A DNA stretch of 64,000 nucleotides from Pseudomonas iridis. Lineage in GTDB: Bacteria; Pseudomonadota; Gammaproteobacteria; Pseudomonadales; Pseudomonadaceae. A program made the translations under genes and the position numbers. How positions within the stretch are numbered: the first letter of the stretch is position 1; each line of letters begins with the position of its first letter. This document shows positions 22,381-31,525 of this stretch, piece after piece. The stretch spans positions 1-64,000 of the forward strand of contig NZ_JACXXO010000012.1 in NCBI RefSeq assembly GCF_017980685.1. Direction: 5' to 3'. The notes beneath the pieces were generated by a model that was given only the letters and a program-made list of their open reading frames with translations, was not told the origin of the DNA and did not search any database.

Positions 22381-25224
22381 TCAGACCTGTTCGAGTGCCT
22401 CGTTCAGGGCGCGCTCCAGGTCGGCCTTGTAGCGTAGATACAGATTGCTTGAGCTTTGCCCGTCACCGAGCAGCCCGGACAGGTCTAGGTCGGTGATGTA
22501 GCAACGATAGCGTTCGGTCTCACGACGCTGCTCGACGATCTCCCGGGCGACCACGCTGAACAGCTGGTCGCCATATTCCAGCTCGCTGAACTCCCGTTGA
22601 TTGCAATACAGCGTGACCTGCACTTGCCCCGGTGCGGCTTTGCCGATGATCGCCTGCACGTCGTAGAACGGTTTGTTGGCTGGCGTCTGCGGCATTGTCC
22701 GCGCTTCGACGCGCCGCGCCCGTCCCGGGCCCGAAGGCAATAGCTGGTAATACAAAATGTCGAGGCTGGCCGAGGGGGCGGCCTCCATCGGCAGCAGCGC
22801 CTCACGCCGATACTGGATCGATTGCAGGAAACGTTGCAGCGGCGCCAGCAGGCTTTGCTCGTCGTGATACGGCAAGCGCTGTTGCCACAGCGCATTGAAT
22901 TCGTCCAGAACGCAGACCTCGGCGTGCTGCTCGGTGATCCGGTAGAACACCTGAATGCATTCCGGCTGGCCCATTGGCAGGATCAGCGCAAGGTCGTGAT
23001 CTTCCAGTGCCATCGGATCAAGGTGCAGCGGGCTGTAGCGCGCCTGCTCCTCTGCGAGGTAATCGAGCAGCGCCGGCAGGGTGGCGAGCGCGATGTGGTT
23101 GACCTGTCCGGGCACCAGTTCCAGCACGTGATAGTGCTGTTGCACCTGAATCAGGTAGCGGTGATTCAATTCGCTGAGCAGCAGGTTCTGCGCGGTGTCG
23201 ACGATTTCTTCCACGCGTCGGGCGATGAACTGGGCACGGTTATGGCAGAAGCAGCGCACCTTCAGCGATGGCTGCAACGGCCCGCGCGGCAGGTTGTTGA
23301 GATAATCGCGCAAGCAGTCGAGCAGGGCGTGAGGTCCGTCGAAACGGTTGACCAGCACTTCGTTCCAGCTGTTGAGCGTGACCTGATCGAGGGTCAGCAC
23401 GAGGTTCTCGCGCACGCCGGCATAGCTCAGCGAATCGGTGCGCTCGGTGGTCATGAGGATGTTGAGGTCACGGTGATGCTTGAGCGGGTCGACGCCGACG
23501 TTCACCAGCATCAGTACTTCGCTCGGTACGGCGGCGCGCAGCAGCGGCTCTTCGGCAACAGTGGGCAAGGGCAGGGCGATGCACTGTTGCAGGCTGCCAA
23601 GCAGGTTGAACAGTTCGAACTCGCTCAGGTCGCTGTTGCCGGGGTGCAAGGCCAAGCGGGTGCTGCTGTCGATCACGCCGTTGCGGTGGCACCAGGTCAA
23701 CAGTTCCAGCAGTTCGCGGCTGCGTTTGATCGGCGCGAAATGTTCCCACTCGAGCGCCGTGAGGCTGCCGTTGTACAGGCCCCACTGGGTTTGTCCCGCC
23801 TCCTTCTTGTTGCGCGATTGCACCAGGGTCAGGGTGTCTTCGGCCAGATCCGGAGCGATGCCGGGATTGATGAACTCGACCTTGTCGGCCTTGCGCTCGA
23901 ATGCCGCGTACAACCTGCGGCCCAGCACGTTGAGATCGCGCTTGTTGATCAGGCTGACGGTCTGCTCGGTGCGGGCGAACTGGGTCAGGAAGCGATAGCT
24001 GTAATTGAGCTCGTTGACCAGCGCGCGGCGCTCTGCGCTGACCTGCCGGACTTTCCACTGGCTGCGGCTATCGAGTAAGGCAAGTTGTCGCTGATCCCAG
24101 TGCCATTCGTTGGCCAGTCGTTCCAGCAGTGAACGTTGCCAGCTCTGCGTGCGGCTATTGCCCGTGAGCTTGCGATTGACCTTGAGGTACAGCGCACGTC
24201 GCACCAGCTCAAGACGTTCCGGTTCGTTGCGGGCGATGAGGTATTCCTCGATGCGCCGATACACGACCATGTAAGGGTCCAGTTCATCCAGATCGAGTTG
24301 ATTGGCGAACACGGCTTTTTTGAAGCGAAGGCTCAGGCACTGCACCTGCGGGTGTTCGCTGGCATACACCTCGGTCAGCAGCAGTTTGAGCACCGATTTG
24401 TAAGGTGACTCAATGCCCTTGAACAACTGCCACAGCCCCGCGCCGATGAACTCTCCCGGTGGAATCGTCGCCAAATGCCCAAGGTCGAGGGTTTCGTCGG
24501 CGCGGATGAAGCGCTTGGACAGCAGCGTGTGGGTGTAAAGGTCGTAGGCCGTTTCTTCGTATACCGGCACCAGCCACCAGATCGGCGTGCGTCCGCCCAG
24601 CCAGATTGCGGTGCGATAAAACTCGTCGAGCAGCAGGTAGTGCTGGGTGCTGCCACAGTTTTCGGAGCTGAGCTGGGTGTCGCGCTCACCTTTGACGAAA
24701 CGCACCGGGTCGATCAGAAAGAAATGCGCCTCGGCGCCCTGACTCGCGGCCCAGGTTTCCAGGAGCTGGCATTTCTTGCCCAGTTCGGCGAGCTCGTTTT
24801 CGCTCAGATCCGGCGCGTGACACACCCACACGTCCATGTCGCTTTGATCGGCCTGGGCCAGGGTGCCGAGACTGCCCATCAGAAACAGGCCATGAATCGG
24901 TCGCGGCGGATTGCTGCCGTGGCGCGGCTTGTAGGAGAAGGAACGCGTCAGGCGCTGGGCTTCGGCGAGGGTATTGGCGTCCGGCTCGTAATTCGACAGG
25001 CCGGCCGGCGTACTGCCCGAGACATATCCCGGCAGCAGCGGATGATTGACGTGAAAGAACAGCGGCAGCAGCGTCAGCACAGCTTGCTGGCGCGTCGACA
25101 ACCCCTCAAGAGCGCGGCCGAGGCGGCCTTCATTGAGTTTTAGAAACCGCGCGCGCAGTTGGCTGAGCACCTTGCGGTCGATTCCTTCGTCCAGGTCGGG
25201 GCGGATTTCATGGGTGCGCGTCAT
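22381..25224 (-). CDS. cyaA: Class I adenylate cyclase CyaA
   Basis: A 947-residue class I adenylate cyclase (enterobacterial type), cytoplasmic, making cAMP for the CRP/Vfr-type regulators. The N-terminal half is the catalytic nucleotidyltransferase-like domain, with FLMGSLGTLAQADQSDMDVWVCH holding the GS and paired Asp motifs, and EFYRTAIWLGGRTPIWWLVP further on. The C-terminal half is the regulatory region of the family. The length is slightly above the E. coli enzyme. It is monocistronic. Confidence 0.95.
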   Translation of the reverse strand: MTRTHEIRPDLDEGIDRKVLSQLRARFLKLNEGRLGRALEGLSTRQQAVLTLLPLFFHVNHPLLPGYVSGSTPAGLSNYEPDANTLAEAQRLTRSFSYKPRHGSNPPRPIHGLFLMGSLGTLAQADQSDMDVWVCHAPDLSENELAELGKKCQLLETWAASQGAEAHFFLIDPVRFVKGERDTQLSSENCGSTQHYLLLDEFYRTAIWLGGRTPIWWLVPVYEETAYDLYTHTLLSKRFIRADETLDLGHLATIPPGEFIGAGLWQLFKGIESPYKSVLKLLLTEVYASEHPQVQCLSLRFKKAVFANQLDLDELDPYMVVYRRIEEYLIARNEPERLELVRRALYLKVNRKLTGNSRTQSWQRSLLERLANEWHWDQRQLALLDSRSQWKVRQVSAERRALVNELNYSYRFLTQFARTEQTVSLINKRDLNVLGRRLYAAFERKADKVEFINPGIAPDLAEDTLTLVQSRNKKEAGQTQWGLYNGSLTALEWEHFAPIKRSRELLELLTWCHRNGVIDSSTRLALHPGNSDLSEFELFNLLGSLQQCIALPLPTVAEEPLLRAAVPSEVLMLVNVGVDPLKHHRDLNILMTTERTDSLSYAGVRENLVLTLDQVTLNSWNEVLVNRFDGPHALLDCLRDYLNNLPRGPLQPSLKVRCFCHNRAQFIARRVEEIVDTAQNLLLSELNHRYLIQVQQHYHVLELVPGQVNHIALATLPALLDYLAEEQARYSPLHLDPMALEDHDLALILPMGQPECIQVFYRITEQHAEVCVLDEFNALWQQRLPYHDEQSLLAPLQRFLQSIQYRREALLPMEAAPSASLDILYYQLLPSGPGRARRVEARTMPQTPANKPFYDVQAIIGKAAPGQVQVTLYCNQREFSELEYGDQLFSVVAREIVEQRRETERYRCYITDLDLSGLLGDGQSSSNLYLRYKADLERALNEALEQV

Positions 25225-25418
25225 GTCAGCTCAAACCGGCTCGCAGGCTCGGACGTAGAGGGTCTCGGAATGACGGGCAGTTTAGCCTTTGCGCGGCGGG
25301 AGTTTTAAGCTGATTTTGTTTTTTGACGTCAGATTTCAACCGCGAGGCGATAGTTGACGTCCGGACGGGCCCGCGGAAATCCCGTGACAGGGGTTCCCGT
25401 GGGCGAATTCAGGAAGAA

Positions 25419-25664
25419 TCAGGCTGTTTGCGGCTCTCTCAGGATCGTCAGCACGGTTTGTACATTTTGCGCGGCATCGCGACCCAGGCTGGTCAGGTAT
25501 CCGCCATCGGGCTGATCGGTCAGTTCTTTATCAAAGAGGCGTTGGGCAGCAGCGATGTGCTTCGGGGCAGCGGTCTGATGAATTTTCAAACCTTCCTGGG
25601 AACTGTCCAGGGGAAAGAGTGCAAGGACTTCCAGTTCGGCAACCAACTCAGGGGTAAGCGACAT
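25419..25664 (-). CDS. TIGR02647 family small protein
   Basis: An 81-residue protein, MSLTPELVAELEVLALF..., matching the TIGR02647 family of short Pseudomonas proteins with a winged-helix-like pattern (LFDKELTDQPDGGYLTSLGRDAAQ). Function unknown; some annotations suggest DNA binding. It stands alone between cyaA and a REPIN. Confidence 0.8.
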   Translation of the reverse strand: MSLTPELVAELEVLALFPLDSSQEGLKIHQTAAPKHIAAAQRLFDKELTDQPDGGYLTSLGRDAAQNVQTVLTILREPQTA

Positions 25665-25787
25665 AAGGACTCCAGACTTTCTAGGAATTGGAACGCAGCG
25701 CCCCTAAGGTGAACCTGCCGGCGCGGACTGTCCAGTGTGCGCGTCAGGGTTTTTGTCTGGGGGCGGATTCCAGTGTAGTCCGCATAA

Positions 25788-25853
25788 AAAAGATCGCAGC
25801 CTTCGGCAGCTCCTACAGGAGAGTGTAGGAGCTGCCGAAGGCTGCGATCTTTT
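25788..25853. repeat. REPIN, perfect 30-base inverted repeat
   Basis: Arms 25788-25817 and 25824-25853 are exact complements over 30 bases around a 6-base loop, GGAGAG. They carry the GATCGCAGCCTTCGGCAGC core. Placed just after the stop of the minus-strand gene at 25858, it can also act as a transcript-end hairpin. Confidence 0.95.
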
Positions 25854-25857
25854 GATC

Positions 25858-26142
25858 TTAAGACTTTTCTGGCGGCAACTCCGGCAGCGCACGCAGTGCG
25901 GCTTCGTACCATGCGGTATCGAATGGGCGATCTTCATCCAGCATCGCGTCAATCTCGTAGGCCAGCACATGCGCCATCAGATTGAGGATTTCTTCGCGTT
26001 CAACGCCGACCAGGGTCAGCTTGTTGAGCGTAGCCTTGGCCGCAGGCGGGTTGTCGCTTTCGATCTGGTTCTCGATCGCTTCGATCAGCGTGCTCTCGGT
26101 GAACTCTTCTTCGTCGTTGTCGATGTCTGTCGGCTCGCTCAT
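25858..26142 (-). CDS. Conserved acidic hypothetical protein
   Basis: A 94-residue acidic protein without a recognised domain. The first 25 residues are rich in D and E; the rest is predicted helical (STLIEAIENQIESDNPPAAKATLNKLTLVGVEREEILNLMAHVLAYEIDAML). Its composition and codon use are like the surrounding core genes. It is divergent from the GST gene. Confidence 0.75.
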   Translation of the reverse strand: MSEPTDIDNDEEEFTESTLIEAIENQIESDNPPAAKATLNKLTLVGVEREEILNLMAHVLAYEIDAMLDEDRPFDTAWYEAALRALPELPPEKS

Positions 26143-26265
26143 GGCAGGCTCCTCAAGGAAAGGCGCCAGTTTACCCGCATTCAGCGGCGTGATGCTGCTG
26201 GCGGGAATTGTCCGGGCGATCTATAAACAGGCACTGCCCACCCCGCACGGCCTGGAGGCTATGTG

Positions 26266-26925
26266 ATGCTCAAGCTCTACGGATTCTCTGTCAGCAACTA
26301 CTACAACATGATCAAACTGGCGCTGCTGGAAAAAGGCCTGCCGTTCGAAGAGGTCACGTTCTATCCCGCGCAGACCGCTGAATCATTGGCCATCAGCCCG
26401 CGCGGCAAAGTGCCGGTGCTGGGCGTTGATGGCGGTTATATCAACGAAACAGCGATCATCCTTGAATACCTCGAGCTGACCCAAAAAGGCACGCCGCTGC
26501 TGCCCAGCGATCCTTTCGAACGGGCGCAGGTGCTGGCAATCGCCAAGGAAATCGAGCTGTACATCGAGCTGCCGGGACGCGCCTGTTATGGCGAAGCGTT
26601 TTTTGGCATGACGTTGCCGGACGCCATCAAGGAAAAGACCCAATCAGAATTGCTGCTGGGCTTTGCGGCGCTCGGCCGGCACGGCAAGTTCGCCCCATAT
26701 GTGGCGGGCGACAGTCTGAGCATCGCGGATTTGTATTTCCTCTACAGTGTGCCGCTGGCCTGTGCGGTGGGGCAGAAGCTGTTCGCAATTGATTTGCTGG
26801 CAGAGATGCCGGAGGCGAAGGCGCTGCTGGAGCGGCTTGAGCAGAATCCGCATGTGCAGAAGATTGCGGCGGATAAAGATGCGGCGATGCCGGCGTTTTT
26901 GGCGATGATCGCTGCCAAGAAGTAG
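26266..26925 (+). CDS. Glutathione S-transferase family protein
   Basis: A 219-residue GST: thioredoxin-like N-terminal domain (KLYGFSVSNYYNMIKLALLEKGLPFEEV, then GKVPVLGVDGGYINETAIILEYLE, the glutathione site) and an all-helical C-terminal domain. ATG 26266 is preferred because GGAGG lies seven bases upstream; the adjacent GTG 26263 is too close. The substrate is unknown; a role in detoxification or stress is usual for the family. Confidence 0.92.
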   Translation: MLKLYGFSVSNYYNMIKLALLEKGLPFEEVTFYPAQTAESLAISPRGKVPVLGVDGGYINETAIILEYLELTQKGTPLLPSDPFERAQVLAIAKEIELYIELPGRACYGEAFFGMTLPDAIKEKTQSELLLGFAALGRHGKFAPYVAGDSLSIADLYFLYSVPLACAVGQKLFAIDLLAEMPEAKALLERLEQNPHVQKIAADKDAAMPAFLAMIAAKK

Positions 26926-26948
26926 GTTCTGTGCTGTTCTGAAGTCAG

Positions 26949-27044
26949 CATTCGCGAGCAGGCTCGCTCCCACAGGGATTTTTGTTGTTCACAGACTTTG
27001 TGTTCAGCACAAATCCAATGTGGGAGCGAGCCTGCTCGCGAAGC
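26949..27044. repeat. REPIN, GAGCCTGCTCGCG type
   Basis: TTCGCGAGCAGGCTCGCTCC and GGGAGCGAGCCTGCTCGCGA face outward around a spacer of about 50 bases between the convergent GST and argH genes. Confidence 0.93.
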
Positions 27045-27053
27045 TTTTGACCT

Positions 27054-28448
27054 TTATCGGCTGGCGATCAGGGCCTGGCCGCGAGCGACGGCTGCCTTGA
27101 CCTGCGCTGGCGCAGTGCCGCCGATATGGTCACGGGCATTTACCGAGCCTTCCAGAGTCAGCACAGCAAACACGTCCTGCTCGATCTGATCGCTGAACTG
27201 ACGCAGTTCTTCCAGGCTCATCTCAGCCAGGTCCTTGCCAGTGTCGACGCCGTACTTCACAGCGTGGCCGACGATTTCGTGGCAATCACGGAACGGCAGG
27301 CCACGGCGCACCAGGTAGTCAGCCAGGTCGGTTGCGGTGGAGAAGCCACGAAGAGCCGCTTCACGCATGATCGCGTGCTTGGGTTTGATCGCCGGAATCA
27401 TGTCGGCAAACGCGCGCAGCGAATCGCGCAGGGTGTCGGCGGCGTCGAACAGCGGTTCCTTGTCTTCCTGGTTGTCCTTGTTGTAGGCCAGTGGCTGGCC
27501 TTTCATCAGGGTCAGCAGGCCCATCAGCGCACCGAATACGCGGCCGGTCTTGCCACGTACCAGCTCCGGCACATCCGGGTTTTTCTTTTGCGGCATGATC
27601 GAGCTGCCAGTGCAGAAGCGATCCGGCAGATCGATGAACTGGAACTGCGCGCTGGTCCACAGCACCAGCTCTTCGGAGAAACGCGACAAATGCATCATCG
27701 CTATGCTCGCGGCCGAGCAGAATTCGATGGCGAAATCGCGATCGGAAACGTTGTCCAGCGAGTTGCCGCCAACGGCATCGAAACCTAGCAGTTGCGCGGT
27801 GTATTCGCGATCAATCGGGTAGGTGGTGCCGGCCAGCGCGGCACTGCCCAACGGCATGCGGTTGGTGCGCTTGCGGCAATCGACCAAACGCTCGTAATCA
27901 CGGCTGAGCATTTCGAACCAGGCCAGCATGTGGTGCCCGAAAGTTACGGGTTGCGCGGTCTGCAAGTGAGTGAAGCCGGGCATGATGCTGGCCGATTCGC
28001 GCTCGGCTTGTTCCAGCAGACCTTTTTGCAGGCGGGTGATTTCGGCCAGGATCAGGTCGATCTCGTCGCGCAGCCACAGGCGAATGTCGGTGGCGACCTG
28101 GTCGTTGCGGCTACGGCCGGTGTGGAGTTTCTTGCCGGTGACGCCGATGCGGTCGGTCAGACGCGCTTCGATGTTCATGTGCACGTCTTCGAGGTCGATG
28201 CGCCAGTCGAACTGGCCGGCCTCGATTTCGCCCTGAATGGTGTTCAGGCCATCGATGATGGTGTCGCGCTCGGCATCGGTCAGCACGCCGACTTTGGCCA
28301 GCATGGTGGCGTGGGCGATCGAGCCCATGATGTCGTGGCGATACAGGCGCTGGTCGAAAGTGACGGAGGCGGTGAAGCGGGCGACGAAGGCGTCGACGGG
28401 TTCACTGAAGCGGCCGCCCCAGGACTGATTGGTCTTGTCAGTGCTCAT
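27054..28448 (-). CDS. argH: Argininosuccinate lyase ArgH
   Basis: A 464-residue enzyme for the last step of arginine synthesis, splitting argininosuccinate to arginine and fumarate. The fumarase-superfamily signature GSSIMPQKKNPDVPELVRGK is present, along with HTGRSRNDQV and TAQPVTFGHHMLAW. The start at 28448 (MSTDKTNQSWGGRFSEP) is canonical; an extension to 28532 is unlike the family. It is divergent from algR. Confidence 0.97.
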   Translation of the reverse strand: MSTDKTNQSWGGRFSEPVDAFVARFTASVTFDQRLYRHDIMGSIAHATMLAKVGVLTDAERDTIIDGLNTIQGEIEAGQFDWRIDLEDVHMNIEARLTDRIGVTGKKLHTGRSRNDQVATDIRLWLRDEIDLILAEITRLQKGLLEQAERESASIMPGFTHLQTAQPVTFGHHMLAWFEMLSRDYERLVDCRKRTNRMPLGSAALAGTTYPIDREYTAQLLGFDAVGGNSLDNVSDRDFAIEFCSAASIAMMHLSRFSEELVLWTSAQFQFIDLPDRFCTGSSIMPQKKNPDVPELVRGKTGRVFGALMGLLTLMKGQPLAYNKDNQEDKEPLFDAADTLRDSLRAFADMIPAIKPKHAIMREAALRGFSTATDLADYLVRRGLPFRDCHEIVGHAVKYGVDTGKDLAEMSLEELRQFSDQIEQDVFAVLTLEGSVNARDHIGGTAPAQVKAAVARGQALIASR

Positions 28449-28719
28449 GAATTCGCTCGTATCGGCTTGAAGAAAAAAGGCGTGAAACGCTGGCGCGGAT
28501 AATAACAGGGTTGCCAATCCTGTCGTTGACACCGGTCGATACGTTTTTTTCTCATCGTGTCATGCATAGTCGGTGTGCTGCGCGGGGAATTTGCACAACG
28601 ATATTTTTCGATTGAGTAATATCGGCCCGGCGAGCGTCTACAGTAGGACATAAGGGTCGGCGCGACTGCGGATCGCGCAAAGGTCTGGCCGCCGACTATA
28701 AGAAGTGGAGGTGGGTGTC

Positions 28720-28923
28720 TTGTCCTTCGACAAACCCCGCGAGAAACGCAGGAAACAGCGGGCTTTGAGCAGTACGACCCGGACACTGGCAAATATTGCT
28801 GGCCGACGTACGGCACTTTTTGGCGCTCGGGCTAGTCTTAGCGTGGATCGCGGTGACGGACGTCACTTCACCTGTCTACGCTATCCTTGTGCGAGACTCA
28901 CGCAGGAATCCAGCGCAATATGA
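28720..28923 (+). pseudogene. algZ: Probable internally deleted remnant of the sensor gene algZ/fimS
   Basis: A 67-codon frame starting at TTG 28720, eight bases after GGAGG, whose stop overlaps the algR start in the classic ATGA arrangement. Residues from about 22 on, TLANIAGRRTALFGARASLS then VDRGDGRHFTCLRYPC, resemble the last 40 residues of LytS/AlgZ-type kinases (LANIRERL...LYG...A.L). Intact AlgZ has about 350 residues and normally lies directly upstream of algR. Only 471 bases separate argH from algR, so transmembrane and histidine-kinase parts cannot be present. The first 20 residues are unassigned; it may still be expressed as a microprotein. Confidence 0.5.
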
Positions 28924-29666
28924 ATGTCCTGATCGTTGATGACGAACCACTGGCTCGCGAGCGCCTCAGCCGTATGGTGAGCGAGCTCGAGGGTTATACA
29001 GTCCTGGAGCCCAGCGCCACGAATGGCGAAGAGGCGTTGGCACTGATCGACAGCCACAAGCCGGATATCGTGCTGCTCGATATCCGCATGCCGGGCCTCG
29101 ATGGCCTGCAGGTTGCTGCCCGTCTGTGCGAGCGAGAAACACCGCCCGCCGTGGTGTTTTTCACCAGTCCCGATGAATTTGCCGTGGAAGCCCTGCAGGC
29201 CAGCGCCGTGGGCTATGTGGTGAAACCCGTGCGAACCGAACACCTGCATGACGCCCTGAAACGGGCTGAACGTCCCAACCGGGCGCAACTCTCGGCCCTG
29301 ACCCGTCCCGCTGCCGAAAGTGGCACCGGCCCGCGCAGTCACATCAGCGCCCGTACCCGTAAAGGTATCGAACTGATCCCGCTGGATCAGGTGGTCTATT
29401 TCATTGCCGACCACAAATACGTGACCTTGCGCCACGAAGGCGGCGAAGTGCTGCTGGACGAGCCGCTCAAAGCCCTCGAAGACGAGTTTGGCGAGCGCTT
29501 CGTGCGCATCCACCGCAACGCGCTGGTCGCCCGCGACCGTATCGAGCGTCTGCAACGCACGCCGCTGGGGCATTTCCAGTTATTTCTCAAAGGCCTCAAT
29601 GGCGATGCGCTGATTGTCAGTCGCCGGCATGTGGCGGGTGTGCGCAAGATGATGCAGGGCCTTTAA
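28920..29666 (+). CDS. algR: LytTR response regulator AlgR
   Basis: A 248-residue regulator of alginate, twitching and virulence genes in Pseudomonas. The receiver domain has the acidic pair Asp8/Asp9, the phosphorylation site Asp54 in VLLDIRMPG and Lys in VVKPVR. A LytTR DNA-binding domain follows from about 145 (ARTRKGIELIPLDQVVYFIADHKYV ... RIHRNALVAR). The switch region reads FFTSPDEFAVEAL where P. aeruginosa has FCTAHDEFALEAF. It is followed by hemC, the conserved order, but its usual kinase gene is reduced to a remnant. Confidence 0.95.
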   Translation: MNVLIVDDEPLARERLSRMVSELEGYTVLEPSATNGEEALALIDSHKPDIVLLDIRMPGLDGLQVAARLCERETPPAVVFFTSPDEFAVEALQASAVGYVVKPVRTEHLHDALKRAERPNRAQLSALTRPAAESGTGPRSHISARTRKGIELIPLDQVVYFIADHKYVTLRHEGGEVLLDEPLKALEDEFGERFVRIHRNALVARDRIERLQRTPLGHFQLFLKGLNGDALIVSRRHVAGVRKMMQGL

Positions 29667-29803
29667 CCCGGACTTTTCGGGGGGGCTCATTTCTCGTTAG
29701 CGGGCATTGCAGGCCAGGGAGGCCGCGCCGTTTCTGATTCAAGTCAAAGTGGATTTGGCTGAGCTGTTATTATCCGCCGTATCTATTCAGTACGGATTGA
29801 TCC

Positions 29804-30745
29804 ATGTCCTCTCGCGAAATCCGCATCGCCACCCGTAAAAGTGCGCTGGCCCTCTGGCAGGCCGAATACGTCAAAGCCCGTCTGGAAGCGGCCCATCCCG
29901 GTTTGCGGGTGACACTGGTGCCCATGGTCAGTCGCGGCGACAAGCTGCTCGATTCGCCGCTGTCGAAAATCGGCGGCAAGGGCCTGTTCGTCAAGGAACT
30001 GGAAACCGCGCTGCTGGAAAACGAAGCCGACATCGCCGTCCATTCGATGAAAGATGTACCGATGGACTTCCCCGAAGGCCTCGGTCTGTTCTGCATCTGT
30101 GAGCGCGAAGATCCGCGTGATGCCTTCGTTTCCAATACCTATCCAAGCCTTGAAGCGCTGCCTGCCGGCAGCATCGTCGGCACGTCGAGCCTGCGCCGTC
30201 AGGCACAGCTGCTGACCCGCCGTCCTGACCTTGAGATCCGTTTCCTGCGCGGCAACGTCAACACTCGTCTGGCCAAGCTGGATGCGGGTGAGTACGACGC
30301 GATCATCCTCGCGGCCGCCGGTTTGATCCGCCTCGGTTTCGAGGATCGCATCACCTCGGCTATCAGTGTCGATGACAGCCTGCCCGCCGGTGGCCAGGGC
30401 GCGGTCGGTATCGAGTGCCGTAGCGCCGACAGCGAAATCCACGCTTTGCTGGAACCGCTGCATCATGCTGATACCACTTCGCGGGTTACCGCCGAACGTG
30501 CCCTCAACAAACATTTGAATGGCGGCTGCCAGGTGCCAATCGCCTGCTACGCCGTGCTTGAAGGCGAGCAATTGTGGTTGCGCGGCCTGGTGGGCGAGCC
30601 GAGTGGTGGCCGCTTGATCAGCGCCGAAGCGCGGGCCCCTCGCGCTGATGCCGAAGCATTGGGTGTGAGAGTCGCTGAAGATCTGCTCGCCCAAGGTGCC
30701 GAAGAGATTCTTAAAGCAGTCTACGGCGAGGCAGGTCACGAGTGA
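29804..30745 (+). CDS. hemC: Hydroxymethylbilane synthase (porphobilinogen deaminase) HemC
   Basis: A 313-residue enzyme that condenses four porphobilinogens into hydroxymethylbilane in haem synthesis. The dipyrromethane cofactor cysteine is in LNGGCQVPIACYA; HSMKDVPMDFPEGL, GTSSLRRQAQL and RFLRGNVNTRL are the conserved substrate loops. Its last bases overlap hemD (GTGA), so the two are co-translated. Confidence 0.97.
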   Translation: MSSREIRIATRKSALALWQAEYVKARLEAAHPGLRVTLVPMVSRGDKLLDSPLSKIGGKGLFVKELETALLENEADIAVHSMKDVPMDFPEGLGLFCICEREDPRDAFVSNTYPSLEALPAGSIVGTSSLRRQAQLLTRRPDLEIRFLRGNVNTRLAKLDAGEYDAIILAAAGLIRLGFEDRITSAISVDDSLPAGGQGAVGIECRSADSEIHALLEPLHHADTTSRVTAERALNKHLNGGCQVPIACYAVLEGEQLWLRGLVGEPSGGRLISAEARAPRADAEALGVRVAEDLLAQGAEEILKAVYGEAGHE

Positions 30746-31509
30746 CTGGCTGGCGCCTGCTGCTGACGCGCCCTGCGGATGATTGTGCGGCGCTTGCAGA
30801 GACGTTGGCCGGGCAGGGGGTTTTCGGTAGTTGTCTGCCGCTTTTGGAAATTGCCCCGCTGCCGGTCTCTGAGAACATACGTCTGGCGATGGCGCGATTG
30901 CCCGATTGCAGCGCAGTGATTGTGGTGAGCAAGCCAGCGGCGCGGATTGCGCTGGAACTGCTCGATGCCCAAGGGGCGCAGTCGTTTGCGATGCCGTGGT
31001 TCAGTGTCGGTGCGGCAACGGCGCAGATTCTTCAGGCGCGCGGCCTCGACGTACATTGTCCGGCTGATGGCGATGACAGCGAAGCGTTGCTGCAATTGCC
31101 GCGTCTGCGTGAAGCCGTCGCCCAGCCGAATTCGCAGGTGTTGATCCTGCGCGGCGAGGGCGGCCGTGAACTGCTTGCCGAGCGCCTGCGCGAGCTTGGT
31201 GCTAGTGTCGAGTATCTGGAATTGTATCGACGCGAGCTGCCGGCCTATGCAGCGCAAGTACTGCCGCAGCGGATCGCAGCGGAACGCTTGAACGGGCTGG
31301 TGGTCAGCAGTGGACAGGGTTTCGAGCACCTGCGCCAAATGGCCGGCGATACCTGGCCATCGATTGCGCGGTTGCCGTTGTTTGTTCCAAGCCCAAGAGT
31401 CGCCGAGCTGGCACGTGCCGCCGGGGCTCAAACAGTTGTGGATTGCCGCGGCGCGAGTGCCGCGGCTTTGCTGACGGCGTTGCGGGAGCATCCCGTACCC
31501 GTTTTCTAA
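30742..31509 (+). CDS. hemD: Uroporphyrinogen-III synthase HemD
   Basis: A 255-residue enzyme that cyclises hydroxymethylbilane to uroporphyrinogen III. The family is poorly conserved; recognisable parts are LLLTRPADDCAALAETL at the start, VVSKPAARIALELL and the late VVSSGQGFEHLRQM. It starts with GTG inside the hemC stop. Identity rests on these motifs plus position. Confidence 0.95.
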   Translation: MTGWRLLLTRPADDCAALAETLAGQGVFGSCLPLLEIAPLPVSENIRLAMARLPDCSAVIVVSKPAARIALELLDAQGAQSFAMPWFSVGAATAQILQARGLDVHCPADGDDSEALLQLPRLREAVAQPNSQVLILRGEGGRELLAERLRELGASVEYLELYRRELPAYAAQVLPQRIAAERLNGLVVSSGQGFEHLRQMAGDTWPSIARLPLFVPSPRVAELARAAGAQTVVDCRGASAAALLTALREHPVPVF

Positions 31510-31525
31510 TGCAAAGGATGGATAC

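Noticed and set aside
28449..28532. 28-codon extension of argH
   Set aside because: The family starts at MSTDKTNQSWGGRF; the extension is not conserved-looking.
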